A DNA stretch of 64,000 bases from Sitta carolinensis (Eukaryota; Chordata; Aves; Passeriformes; Sittidae): NCBI GenBank assembly GCA_032173965.1, contig CM063283.1, positions 87,316,243 through 87,380,242 on the forward strand, read 5' to 3'. The notes under the pieces were generated by a model that saw only the letters and a list, made by a program, of their open reading frames with translations, was not told the origin of the DNA and searched no databases. A program made the translations under genes and the position numbers. Every line of letters begins with the position of its first letter. Position 1 is the first letter of the stretch. This document shows, piece after piece, positions 36,791 through 49,660 of this stretch.

Positions 36791-39700
36791 GGAATTGGTT
36801 GATTAAAGATAATTGAAGTCAGAGAGGATTTTGGGAACCTCTGAAATACAGGAGATCTGAAGAGGTCTGAACAAAGGTAGGGCAGAAGGAGGATGAATCC
36901 TTCCTCACTTTCAAGAGCAGAGGGAAAATTGCACTTTATTTCCTAACACTCAGACATGTTGTATGCTATACATTTGATATATTGGCTATTGAAAATTTTT
37001 GAAATGCAGTATAGCCCAGGGTACATTCTTACATCATGATTTACAGGTGTTTTCTCATATCATAATATGTTGGCAAAACCTGGGAATATTATGAATAACT
37101 GACCTGGCTGAAGTCTTCATATACACTGTTTCATGTAAGTTTGTTAATATACTTAAGACCAGCAGTCTCTTCTTTATCCCAGGAGTATTTTGAAGTGCAA
37201 TACTGTTTATCTGCTCATATGTAGGAGGGGTTTTCTGGGTTTTGTTTTTTTCTTTTTTTCTTTAGTAAGTAAGATTATGGCATCTTAGATTTAGTAATCC
37301 TTCATATATTATTTTAAGTTTTCTTTACATATGTGCATACCCCCACACACATATTTACCACTTGGAGGACAAGTTGGATAAAGCAGAAGTGTAATATCAC
37401 ACCTCCGCTTTCCCGAATGAAGGACTGGCCGTCAGCAGATACCCAGAGTGCTATTTACTCCCTGGAACACAAAGAACAAAATGCTCTATAGGCAACTGTC
37501 AATAATCTGGCCTCAGATCCTCATTGCTGGGTGACTCCTAGTTCTCTTGCAGTCACGACTCAAGCAGCAGTGTTGTGGTACACTGACAAACAGGATGCTA
37601 ATCTTCCAAAGCCCTGCCCTCCATACCCATTATGTTAACAGGCATTCAAGTAAAACCTGCCCTCAAATGTGTAACCACAGTCCATGATGAATGTGGTGTG
37701 CAGTTTTCTAGTGGGAAAAGCAGGGGTTGTAGCTTGTTTAAAGGACTGGGTTTTGCTTCAGTGAAGGAGGAAGTGAACTAGGAGAATAGGAGGAAATGAG
37801 AGAAACAGTCATGAGAAGGGTCTCAAAACAAAGCAAAAACAAAAATCCTTGGGAGAATGAATTGATTATGTGTGTTAAAATAAAAGAAATTGAGTGAAGG
37901 GAAACTTTTACCTCCAGCTTCTCATATGATTAAGGGGACAGAACTTTGTGCAGTCTTTCTACCAGGTTTGCATCAAAGGTTACACTGCACTTGTTTTTGC
38001 CACTCTTCAATGACTGCCAGTCTATGGGAACATGAGTATTTGAGGATCCATTTGAACTAGAGATTCACGTACACCTGTCTGAAATTTGCCTCTTCTGTGT
38101 ATCACTTGTGCATTTTCTGATTAAAAGAGAGATCTTATCCTCACCCTTCTCCTTCTGTCTGTGAATCCTTATCATCTTTGCTTCCAATTATCTAAGAAGT
38201 GCAATTAAAGAAGCAAGAGGAAAGAGACAAGTCCTCATGCAGTTCTGCTAAGAAGAACCACAAGAACCACCAGTGTGGTTACAGCATGGGGCTCATGAAA
38301 CCAACACCCATTACTACATGTGGATGGAGTGGATCTCATGTCAGTCTGCTCTCCAAGTTTCCAAAAGCACATTAGAAACCAAGATGCTCTTAATATGGGG
38401 TGGTTCCTGAAACTAGTATAGTAATAAATGCGCCTTCCTGAGTCAAGATTCTGGAAAGTCTGTCAGTTTTGTTTGCAACCCTAGAATAGGACAATCTTAC
38501 CTAATTTCCTTAAGTAGAGATGCAGATTTCCTCCAATATCTTCACAGTTTCCCCTAACTCTCTGGTTGTCTTCTACCTTCAGGCGAGACAACACAATATC
38601 TCTCACACTACTTTCATCAAAAAGCTCATTATGTCCTAATCCTCTGCTGGTCCTCACCAGAATCTCAGCTTTAGATATATTTATACATGTTGGTTTTCAT
38701 TGATTTTTTTGTCTGGGTCTTCTATCCACAGTGCCCAAAGATGCCTTTGATGGTCACATTCTGAAAAAAGCCTGCATTTAAAAATATTTATCTGCATTTA
38801 AAAATATTGAATCCATAACCCTGCAAAAAGACTGATATGTTTTCCTGTTCTAAGCAAAACTCGTGGACGCTAATAATTTGCTCAGTATTTTGAAGCATTC
38901 ACAGTTCATAAGGATAGAGCAATGAGCTACCCCCCAGAAATCCTGGATAAACAGCCACTCACTATACACAGGTTACCTGTATAGATCTATAGACCCAGTG
39001 ATCCTAGACAAACTTGTTACATCATACATGGGGTACATACCCTCACAGCCATGGTAGCCTGACTTCTTTGCCAAACCAAAATTTTCCTAGGAGGAATAGG
39101 TAAATCTTATTTGAAACTTTTCTTCCAGCCCAGGCTTATTCATAGAAAGAGAGAAACTATAACGCGTGAGCCATACCATGTGGCAGGTACAGGGCATTAA
39201 AGATAAGTAGAAGCCTTGACAGAGTACAAGTCTTCCATAAGGCATGCTTTCCCTGCAAAATTCCTTTCTCTTGGAAGTTTTCATCCCCATAATCTCTGCT
39301 TCAGTCTGCAGAAGAATTCAAAACACTGTTTGTCATTCAATCCAGAGAGAAGACCTCAGTGCAAACTCTCAATATCTGGTCTGTCATAGCACAACGGAGC
39401 CCCTCCTCTGAGATTTCACGTTCCTTCCTGTCGTCCTAGGGCACAAATTCACCAGCATCCCATCTATTCAATCTGCACTGAGTTACTTCCTAGCAGATGC
39501 TTGTAAGCAGAAGGAGAACAATCCTGGGAAAGTCATCCTGCAGGCTTGGCTACTCCACAGAAGGAAATTCCAGGGAGAATTAATTTCCTGGTCCTTTTCC
39601 TGTCAGTCGAACAGGATTCCCTCAGCGATAGGATATCACCTCCCCACGCTAGAATGAGGGTGAATATTTTTGGAAGGTCCGTTAACCTTGCTTTTCATTA

Positions 39701-39799
39701 ATGGCTTCCGCAGATTAAGTGGCTTGTCTCTGTAGCTCTCACACAAACAAACAATTTCTCACTATCTGTACATATTATACAGCACAACTTAGAAACACA
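36791..39799. other. Unique DNA with pyrimidine-rich stretches, no gene seen
   Basis: A CpG-bearing patch at about 37395-37560 could be another conserved element. From about 38100 to 39700 the plus strand is pyrimidine-rich and may hide a decayed transposon, but nothing is identifiable. A 17-bp direct duplication lies at 38772-38788 and 38792-38808 (period 20). Confidence 0.5.
38772..38808. repeat. 17-bp direct duplication
   Basis: CTGCATTTAAAAATATT occurs at 38772-38788 and again, identical, at 38792-38808. Local slippage duplication. Confidence 0.9.
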
Positions 39800-40255
39800 G
39801 GAAACAGGACTCCATCAGTTAGTCCATGTAAATATCAGGATCTTGAATGTGCCCAAAAGATATCTGCATGACTTGTTCGTGAAATCTCCCAGCAGTGGAG
39901 ATCCCACAGTCTCCTCAGGTGAGGTGAGTGTTCTTCCCTAGTGCTTAACTTTCCTTACAATTACAATTTTTTTCCTAATGTTTAACCCAAATCCCTCTTG
40001 CTATGACTCAAAGCTATTATTTCTTGTCCTATCCACATTGGGCTTGTCATACAGATTATTCACTTTCTCTTACATATCTCTCAGCTGCTATCATTTGTCT
40101 CTCATTCTTCTTTACTTTTACATAGAATAACTACAATGCCCTCGCTCTTCATTCAGAGGTCTTGTTTTCTGGTCATTCTCTTCTGATGTCTGCTCTCCAA
40201 AAAGCTCACATCTGTTTTTAAGGACAGTAGTCAAAAGTAGACAGTATTATCACTG
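39800..40255 (-). mobile_element. CR1 LINE 3' half (antisense)
   Basis: The plus strand carries the reverse complement of a CR1 3' region. TTCCTAATGTTTAACCC (39972-39988) and ATTATTTCTTGTCCTATCC (40016-40034) match the well-known phrases of old CR1 copies (tttcctaatgtttaaccta, attacttcttgtcctatcc). Upstream, the GGAGATCCCACAGTCTCCTC phrase (about 39899) fits the block before them. A CAGTAGTCAAAAGTAGACAG phrase (about 40226) fits the degraded end-of-ORF2 phrase cagtgcccagaactggacac. There are many substitutions and small indels, so this is an old dead copy. The ends are approximate. Confidence 0.85.
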
Positions 40256-42499
40256 GAAATGTCACTAGTTGCAAGCAGAACTCAGATTGTGGTTATGTTC
40301 TTTCCTCCTTAAGAAAGAGGTATTTTATTTGGTTTAATCCACAGTGCTTCTACACTTCTGGCTGTAAGGGGTTGATACCTAATAGCAGTTGGATTTTTAA
40401 GATGCTGTTTAGGCAGTTAAGGAATGGCTTTTTAATAATTTTAGCATTTTAAATGCTCTCCAAGCAGTTCTTGCAGGATTTTGTAATTATTAACATTTGC
40501 AATACAACTGTAAGGAAGAGAAATATTATTGTTGCCATATTTTAATGAAGAAGTTGCAGGTCTGCAAAATGTGTTTTGCAAAGTTATATTTTTTTTATTG
40601 TGCCTTGTGAAAAATAAAAGCATTGTTGGATTCTTCTGTATAGGATTCTGTAATGTATTTGAATTCTTCTTCCACAAAACATGATTATTCAATGAGTGTG
40701 TTCAGAGTGCAGATTTCCAAGCCAAGTCTCTCTCTTCTTAAGGGCTCTCAAAGGTGCTTAACTGTAAGCTCACATGATTAGTATTTTGTTCATTTCTGCA
40801 TTTTCCATTTAAGTACCTAAGTTTTGGTCTTTCACGTGCTCCTGATCACTTTGCCAAATTCTTTTATCCCTCTTGGGACAGTTGGTCAAGGAGAAAGACA
40901 GGATGGCAGCTGGACCAACTTCATAGACCAGAAAAGAGCCTGAGGGAGAGGCTTCAACACTGAGCAGCGATAGGCAGAAGCGTCCATCTAAAGAGGGTCC
41001 TACCAGATTCAGAACATGGATTTTTTTCCAAGTTTTCTTAGTTTACAGTATCACCCTGATGTCAGCAAACAACTGAAACCCACTTCAGTCTTACTTCCCT
41101 CTTGTAGCTTCCACCAAAAATAGTTGGTAATCTGCTATCGTTACTAGGTTTTCAACAGCTCAAATGAGAGAGGCCTTCATTCTGCAGCAGACGTTTCCAG
41201 CTTCAAAAGGACACATGTACAAAATCAGAATGGTTCTGTCTAACCTCATTCATGCCATGACTAATTTCTTCTTCCTTTTCTTTTTAATCTTAATTTATGT
41301 GTTCGATGCATTATGTGAACAGATATGCATTGTAAAATGTGCTATGACATCAATTTCCAGCACTGCTAGGGTCTTTGCACATGGTGCAATCTGGTGCTTT
41401 AGTGGCATGTTCTCATGTGACATAAATTGAAATCACAGTGGGTCATAATGCAGCACAACAGGTGCATCAAAATGTTTTAAATGGTTTCTATTTTTTTTTT
41501 TTTTTTAAATCAAGTCAGAGTCAAGAACAATACCAGCCATTAAATTAGTTCTGCACAGCAGCTGGAAAGAGAGGATCAAGGAGAGGATACTTTTTGCTAT
41601 TTGCAATGGGGTGCAAATGCAGTTGTGCAGTGTAAAACACTTTTTTTTTTTTCTTTCATGTGCTGTGATAAAAGTAGTTTTCTTACCAGTATAACATGTT
41701 TCATTAATACAATGTTTAAATAATTAAATACGGCAACTCTGGAGGCGATGGCTAAGATAAAAGTTTGTAGGCAATCCATTATTGTGATCAGACAGTACTT
41801 AAAACCCATGGAGATAAAATTTAGTAATTTAACTTCTGAAGTCAGTTGTTTAATAAACTATTACATTTTAATATGGTTTTGTTCTTGTCAAAGGGAATGA
41901 TTCATTTCCCCTATGTCAATTGTTCCAGCTAAATTTATTAGTGGTTCCAGGATTGAGGGGGTGCTGGGTTCCTGTTTGAATATCACTACTGAGCTGTTCC
42001 CTTTCTCTAGACATTACCACTGGAATGTTACATGAGTGATCTTTAGTGGTTATAATTATTTTGTAGGCAAAGCAACTGTGATCATTTGTGTCTTCAATAT
42101 TGATATATTTCATTAAATTTAATTCTGTTGGCAGAGAGTAAGATACTGGTTAAAGGGAAAATATAATTAGTTGTACTAGGATTAAATGTATATTAGTACA
42201 GTGTAATAATGGATGTCCCAGAAAGAAACCTGGCAAAACAATTAAATAGAGGGGAATATATCAGTAGATAAACTAAACAATAACTCTGCTGCTATCTAAG
42301 TTTTTCATAGTTTTAACAACCTTTGTTTGCTCCAGTTTGAGTATGATCCTCTAATTCATTTTCATTTATTAAAAAACAAAAGGCTTTTGTAAGAAACATA
42401 TTCTTTAAGAAATGAAGAATGTGTTTCTATTTATTTGTCTCTCCCTTCTTATGAAGATTTTAGTTATGTAATGTTGGGGCGTAGGTTTAGTATTGTCTG
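40256..42499. other. AT-rich unique DNA, no gene seen
   Basis: T16 (41491-41506) and T12 runs occur. No exon, RNA gene or clear transposon recognised. Confidence 0.55.
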
Positions 42500-43070
42500 T
42501 TGGGCTCTTTCTGTGAGTTGCTGCCAACTGATAAAAGAGCATTAGAGAGACTTGGTAATCAGTTAGATCATTTTCCATATGCCCATCCATTACTGATAGC
42601 AATCAGGGGTGGTGAACATTTCCATGCTACTTGTGCACAGAACAGCCCAGGGAGCAGAGAGCAGGACAGCAGGACAGCAGGACCTGCTGTGTCTTGTGCT
42701 GATCACTGCGACTCACCTGCTGTGGAGACCGCCGTAGTGCAGGGTGAAGATTAGGGAGCAAGGGCCTCTCTGCAAGCATTTGCTTATCACTAGCCTTGGT
42801 GACACGTGGGATTATTTGTGGCCAAGTCCCCTACCACAGCACTTACAGTTCTGAGATAAAAAGCTCGCACCAGGGTCCCCACCGCCTCTCCAGCTGAGAT
42901 GGAAATTGGCATTATTTGAAATTCAAGGAGTTTTTACTGTACACAGGAATAATCCAAATGTGGAACGGGATTTGTTATTAACTGTAAATCCCCTTTCCCT
43001 TAGGAAAACCAGAGTAAATGCAGGAAATAAGCTCCCATTTATATACCATAGAGACAATGCTTCATTGTCA
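42500..43070. promoter_or_regulatory. Candidate conserved, CpG-retaining block
   Basis: This roughly 570-bp stretch is repeat-poor apart from one small tandem repeat and keeps CpGs around 42705-42740 and 42800-42890. It contains an E-box CACGTG (42803-42808). The 84-codon frame has no recognisable domain. The combination suggests selective constraint, but this is unverified inference. Confidence 0.27.
42662..42685 (+). repeat. 8-bp tandem repeat, three copies
   Basis: CAGGACAG-type units are repeated about three times, ending in AGCAGGACCTGCT, whose arms AGCAGG/CCTGCT form a tight hairpin. Confidence 0.85.
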
Positions 43071-45033
43071 CTTATATTTTAAAGTCACAAGTGAAAAGTA
43101 AACAGAAAGTGGGAGCAAATATCAAGGTGTCACTGGCATTGATCCTTCCACAGTGCAGTGAACAGAAATTTTGTAGCTTACTTGCAACCAATGAGAGACA
43201 GCTTACATATAGAGGATATTTGAGGGTTTATTCTTTAGAACATGTGTTAGTCTGTACCCAAGTCAAAAAGGAGGAGGAAAATCTTCACCTCTTTTTTACT
43301 ATTAGCTCTACAAATTTCATATTTATTTACTCTTTACATTACAGTATTTTTATAAATTTTTAAATATTTCTTCAAACACACAAGTAGGAACCTATGTTAA
43401 GGTAATCCCAAGAGTTCATTTCCAGAATGCCTGAAGTTACTAGGTACTTATGAGGCAAACAAGATTTTAAAAAGTAGCTACAAACAGGATACTCCAGAAA
43501 TTTTGCGTAGTCCATCTTAACTCCATTATCATCAAGTTTTCCCTCACCCGGGAGCATTCCCAAAACCATTATTATTCTCCCATAGATATGTGCAAGCTCT
43601 CAAGCAAATAATAACTTTCCTTCCTTGCATTTATTTCTTCATTTTAAATTTTATTTAGGACTGCATATACCATAGCCTGCCTGAAGTGCCACATGTCAAA
43701 AGTCATCTAGGTTCTCTCTGTGTCTTGACACAGAATTTATTGCAGATATAGTGTATGTTTTCAAACCAACATAGCTGTTCTGGTCTCAAGAACGGCCCTC
43801 AGCATTCCCCATTCCACTTTTCTATCATTTGTGTTGCGATTAATTTCCCTTTTCTTTGACAGTCCCATAATTTCATCCTTACAGAAGACCATAGGCAGAA
43901 TGCACCTGCTGTACAATTTTACCTTCAGGCAAAGGGACATCTTTTCTGTAAGAATCTGTATGAGTTACTGAACATCCACCTTCCCACATTGATAACTTTT
44001 ATTCTCTTTTTTGGACACTATCTCAAACTCTCTGACCCAGATATATGTTTTCTTCCAACACCTAAATTGCATGCGCTGGATTTGTACTGAGCAAGTCACA
44101 CTGAGCATTTGTGTCATAGGAATATTTGTCAATACCACTGTTATCATTTTGGCATGGTTTTATCTTACTTCTTGTTCTTGTGACTCTGCAGAACCGTGGG
44201 CATGCAACCTGTAGCAAGCAGCAAAGAGTGCAAACCTATATTTATTTTAATATTATTACCTCTATTAGCATTTACTTTCTTGGTATGCCCTATGGGTTCT
44301 CAAAAACCGTTTTCTGCATTTGTAGGTGCAGGCAAAAACTAGTTTGCTATCAGTATGCTAGTTAGCGTGAGTATCTGCCAAATTACATCTCCCTTTTCTC
44401 CACACTGACTCTGTATATATACAAATAATTTTTAAAAACTCCTATACCATGCATTTGTAACGCTAGAGGTATTTAGTGTGTATACAACAGCAAAAGCTTC
44501 CTTGTTTTGTGCAAAGTGGAGACATAAGAAGCAGTGCTGTTCTGGATACCTATGCATCACATTTAGCATGATGGTATCCTAGGCACTGGCATAATAGAGG
44601 CATCAGATAAAATAATAATACTCAAATGATGCTTGCAAAGTTGAGCTCGCAAATGTCAAAGGTGATTTGAAGTGGACAAGAGTGAGTTTGAACAAATCAA
44701 GTAGGGGCTGCTGGCAATTGTTTCTCTTCTCTGTTCTTATTGAAACTAATATTGGACAAATTGAAAGAGTGATTGCCTTAGAGCCTTTGCAATGTCTTCA
44801 CCAATCTATTGCCCATTTCCATAAAAAATGGGAGTGAAAATGGCAGCTGACTTCTTTTGACCTCTCTCAATTTCACAGGAGCTCCTGTCGGAGGCCTGAA
44901 AAAGTAGTTTTTCCAGCTGGCCATTATCTTTCATAGCAAGTTAGTTGGCAGAGAAATTGAAAAATATCAGTCAAATAATCTATTTAAGCTTGGTCTTTCT
45001 GTATGCACTATGATGTGAATGGAAGCAAACCAG
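43071..45033. other. AT-rich unique DNA, no gene seen
   Basis: Nothing recognised on either strand. Confidence 0.55.
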
Positions 45034-45070
<37 letters not shown>

Positions 45071-45129
45071 AGAAAAGAGAAGGATAAAACCCCAAAAAAA
45101 CACAAAACAAAAACCGAACAAAAAAACAC
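45034..45129 (+). repeat. Poly-A run (A34) with A-rich tail
   Basis: Thirty-four consecutive A residues (45034-45067), then GAGA and irregular AACCCC/CAAAAC units to about 45129. It is the longest mononucleotide run in the window. It could be an expanded retroposon tail, but no element body is recognised beside it. Confidence 0.9.
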
Positions 45130-45237
45130 CAGCCTCAACCTGAAAGTGGATGAACAAGAAGAGTTATTTCATTTACCAGGCACTTTTTGTTTTGTTTTAT
45201 CAAGTTGTTTTTCTGCCCCTTTGTCCTCACTATTTGA

Positions 45238-45312
45238 TTGTCAGCAACACAGCAAGATAAAATGATACCCAGAGTTCCTGAATCCTAGTCCTCCTTATCT
45301 TCCTGTCTAATT
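45238..45312 (+). mobile_element. Possible MIR-like SINE relic
   Basis: AACACAGCAAG followed by ACCCAGAGTTCCTGAATCCT (about 45270-45289) and AGTCCTCC resembles the amniote MIR-type phrase cacacagcaagtcagtggcag, acccaggagtcctgactccc, agtcc. Similarity is limited to about 60 bp. Confidence 0.4.
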
Positions 45313-47994
45313 GGTTTCTACCCTGATAGAATCATGGGCCAATGGCTATTTTGCTCCATTTGACTTGCTAACTCATTATCTTTCAGTCTAGTACCTCTCC
45401 TTAGGTTCACCAAGGTGTCACAACTCTCATTCCATAAAGTAGTTGCAGAAACACTTCCTTCTTCTAAGATTTAGAATCATGAAATTTCTTCTTAGAAACT
45501 TACAATCCCAGTAAAGTTTCTCTTCTTTACAAAGTCCAAGATGCATCTTCCAAGCATATGAGAGGAGTGCTGATGTTTAGTTTCTCCCAACTTTATCTGA
45601 AACCCACAACAGAGATATTAATTTGCCTTGAAATCAGGTTAACATATCCGGTACAGAATTTACTCCTAGGAATATTGTTTCACTTCTTATTCTCCTAACC
45701 TTCATTTGTCTTTCAAGTAATTAAAATTAGACAGAGAACTGAAGGATCCATGACTTTGGAGAACCCTTAAAACCTTATGCTATGCTGCAAATCACTCAGT
45801 CTTACTGGGACTACTCAGGAAACACCAGAATGCACCAAGTGAACAGCTTGGACCCTATTTCCACCTCAGCTGTCTTCCATCAGGCTGATTCTTTCTGCCT
45901 AAACCCCACGTTGCTCAGATGTATCATGACCCTGTTGTTGGCTCTTCCCTCACACATTTTTCAGTAATACGCCTCTTTTATCCATTGTCAGATTAACTGC
46001 AGGGTTACAGAGGTTCTCTCACAAATGTTTCTAGCTATCACTCTGCTTGGGTTTCTAGTTCTAACTTTCTCTGACTGCTGTTTAGTCACTAATCTATTCT
46101 TGTCTTCGGGAAGTAGATATCTTTCGGTCCCTTTCACTGAAACTAGGCACTTCATATAGAAAATCGTGATTTCTTCCGAGAAGGGTGTTTAACCTTTTTT
46201 TGAATCACAGTCACAGATGATTCTTCTTGGCTTAGTTTCATGGCTAGAGCTGCCCAGGTGCCCTTTCTTAAAATTTCATTTGCTTCTAAATGTAACCTTT
46301 CCTGCTGTGAGTCTTAAAAAAGACATATTATTTATCTTTAGAATATCTTGACTAAAGAATTTTGCTGAAATTTCAAGGTTAAAGAGATGTTACTGAAAAT
46401 AAGATTAATCTAGTTGTAAGTTCTGGGTTATTTAATGTAATGTGATTGCTGTATCAGAAGAAGACTCCTTGAAAAAACAGATGCAGAGTTTTTCAGCAAC
46501 AAAAATAATTCTTGTTTCTTATAGCATGAGTAGAAAGAAACAATTTAGACTTCAAAGAATCCTTCTCACTTTTTTGCCTTCTTCTACTGTGAATCTTCAC
46601 CATGTTTAATTAAGGACTCAAACTAACTAGAGTTACTCAGACAAATAGTATCAGAGTAATTTGCTTTCTATCAGCAATATTAGGATAGAGCCAGGGAAGG
46701 AGCTGCATGAACAATAATGGCACTGAAATAGCAAACCCAGAGACAGTTACAGCTGCCATTATAAGACCCACTGGAGATAAGTTGTTTACTGACTGTGTTA
46801 TAAAGTTATAATACCACAGCAGCAGCTCAGGTTTTCTGCAGAGCTGTCCTAGTTTCCATCTGTCACAGGGTTGTTGTGTTACAGCAAGAGTTTTTTGCAA
46901 CTGGCAACCATTAGGTGATGGGCTGCAACAGTCGGACCATTTCTTTGACTCCTGATTTCAGAAAAGTTGATCTTCATGAAGGTGCAAAGTTTAAAGGTAC
47001 ATCATTGTGGTTATGCATGCCAAGCTTAAAAGTCAACCCATATTTTGCCAGTTTTCCCATACTGTGTGGCTTTTCTCCAAGTAATTGTTTTATTTTCATT
47101 TAATTTATTTTTGTTTTGGGTTTTTAGGACTTTAAGACATGAGGGCTGTCCAGCTACTAAGGGATAATATAACCAGATTAAGTACAGGTTCCAACAAACA
47201 GCATTTTTCCTTGCAAAGCTTGGGTGTTGTGGATCTACAGAATTTGCAGACTGAATATCATTATTTCACTCACAGACAACCTCCTATTCGCATGAGGCTG
47301 TAATATTAACCTACTTTTTTGTCTGTCCTTTCTAAACACTGAGGGTTTTTTTCCTTACACTCCCCACAGTGATTCTAAGAATGAGTCAGTTCTGACACGA
47401 GGTTTTCGCTAGTCAGAATCTAACCATGGCAATATGTTTTCTTAAAGATGTGTCTAAACCTAAACCTGACCATGGTTTTTATTTCTGCAATTATTAGTTC
47501 ACTGCAGGATGCAATGCACGTGTATTTCATATTTGTTTACTCCAAAAGAATGAAGTAAAACAAAACATAATATACCTTTTATCTACATTTGTCAATCCTT
47601 TATCTTCTGCAAGATTTAAATATTAGACGGTGATTACCAGTGTTATGCAGATCCCCCTTAAAAAATTTCCTTGACATTTAAGACAAGAATCAGGATACAC
47701 TCATTACTTTCATTGGGACCAAATTTTTGTTCTTGGCCTTTTTTCCCTCTAGAAACTTTTCTGCATTCATGAAGGAAGACACAAGATTTTTGTGTAAGTG
47801 GATAACTGTGAGGATAATATCAAACTGTATTAGCTACTGCAAGAAGCTGGGCTGACCAAATTGTGCCTTCCAGGACAAGTCCATTCTGTGCATTTGCAGG
47901 TGCTGGGAAGTTAAAAATAGCATAGTACACCTCTTGGACAGGCATGGCGTTAGATTTCAAAATCTGTATCCTTAGTAAGAAACCAGAATAAAAG
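45313..47994. other. Unique DNA, no gene seen
   Basis: Pyrimidine-rich around 45350-46150. Nothing identifiable, though a decayed transposon is possible. Confidence 0.5.
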
Positions 47995-48450
47995 GGCATT
48001 GTCGCAGACAGCAGCATGGGAGGTAGGGCTCAGAGTGCTTGGAAAGCGAGCTATCTCTGCAAAAGTATTCAGTGTGACCTACTGTCCTCTTACTCCATTT
48101 GCAAGGCTGTGGTCCAGTAGGTTTGCAATCTCCAGGGTGACAAATCCACATACAATTTTCCTCCAACCCAGCAGTTCTCTCTCTGGAAAAGTATGATTTT
48201 TGTGCTGTTCCTCAGCTGATACAAGGGAAGTTTCTGATACTGAGTGATAACAAACTGTGACAGTGCCCTGGCCAAAGCACGACTCATGCCCAAAGATGAG
48301 CAGGCAGTGTCCTGCCCTCCCCAGGGATGGGTACCAACAGCGCCGACCATGCGGGGTGTGGGATCGGCTGCCCCTCCTATCTGTCTGCAGGAGCCACGGC
48401 TTGCCTCAGACGCAGCTTTGAGTACTTCAAGCTGCAGTACTTTGTGGGCG
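47995..48450. other. CpG-retaining, GC-richer patch of unknown nature
   Basis: GC and CpG are visibly higher than average, especially 48270-48440 (GGCCAAAGCACGAC, AGCGCCGACC, ACGCAGC). Five overlapping open frames of 60-86 codons occur on both strands, as expected when GC rises and stops become rarer. None resembles a known protein, and I see no paired splice signals around a single frame. It could be a conserved element, a lost exon or an old GC-rich repeat. Confidence 0.35.
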
Positions 48451-49539
48451 ACAGGCTCTTTTCCAAAAAGTCTTTCTCACACAGACATCTCGCCTTTCTA
48501 GTCATGCCACCCTTCTTTTTTCTATTCTCAGAGTATTCTTTTTTGGGGGTTCAGTGAAAGCACAGAAATCCCCTGAATGTGACCTTTATAAAAGATGGAA
48601 GAAGGATAAAAAGTGTTTCTTTTTAATGTATCTTTTACTGGGTCATTGTAATTTAAAAAGAAATAACAGTCACTGAGTTTTCTACCTTTTATCTTTGTTT
48701 TATTTTTAATTTTAGCAGTATCAAATTGTGATACCCTCCCCCTTTTTCATGAAGACTTTCTAGGGAACTTTGCAACTGGCAGTATTCAGAGCTCTTTCTC
48801 AAAGAGCTGACTGTCTTTTTCTCATGTATTTGTCAAGAATTTAAGTCCTGTTATTGCTTATGAGAAAAAAAAAAAATTAAGAGTATGATTCAAATATCCC
48901 ACCCTCCTGTCATTAAACAGCTTCCAATCTTTTGTCCCTTTTGATGTCATAATCCTAGCAGTTCTCCAAACTCTTGGGTACTTATCTAGGGAAAACATGA
49001 AAATCAGTACCTGGAAAACAAATGGGTATGAAGGACAGGAAAAAAATTGTTATGGCTTATTTATATGTTTAAAGGAGACAAATAAATACATTGTATATTC
49101 ACACACACACATGTATATAAGAGTTTTAAGTTCCTCTATACCCTGCTGTCTTCAAGGGGGCATGACAAGGCAGTTTTAGTATTCTAGTTAATAGCACAGA
49201 CTATCACAGATCATCAGAATTCTAAACCTTTTTTCTACATTATATTCACTTATATTTTTGTGGGATTTTTCTGTACTTACTCATGTATATCTACCATATT
49301 ATCAAATGTTATGTAAAATTTCAGAGATCTGAATTGCACTTTCAGCTCGCCGGTGTCAACTCTAGATATGACTTTTGTTTCTCTTGTAAAATCTTGCTTT
49401 TAAAATATGGATATAAAATAGCAATTAGAGTACTGTGTCAATCAGTGTCCACTATTTCAACCTGCTGCTTTCTCTTAGAGCAGCTTGTACATTACACTCT
49501 ATTCATGCTGTGGAACTACCATGCCCTAGAATGAATACA
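48451..49539. other. AT-rich unique DNA, no gene seen
   Basis: A CA repeat of six units lies near 49100-49112. Nothing else recognised. Confidence 0.55.
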
Positions 49540-49660
49540 AACTAGGGATAAAAAGCTTTTTGTTTCAAGACTCCACAAATGTGGAATCAGTTACCAGTTG
49601 ATTTAAGAACAATTGAGAGCTTTTCCTGTTTTAAGATGGAACTGAAACAATACTTCGTGA
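49540..49660 (+). mobile_element. LINE fragment, C-terminal end of an L2-type reverse transcriptase ORF
   Basis: On the plus strand, 49552-49608 reads KAFCFKTPQMWNQLPVDLR. After a short gap, 49630-49656 reads FKMELKQYF. This is the closing signature of L2-clade (and some related) LINE polyproteins (RSFSVAAPKLWNSLPxxIR, then FKxxLKTYLF). A stop (TAA 49549-49551) just upstream shows decay. The following AT-rich stretch with repeated ATT/TTAT is compatible with an L2-type 3' UTR. The motif set differs from the CR1 fragments elsewhere in the window, so it marks a second LINE lineage. About 120 bp are recognisable. Confidence 0.7.
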
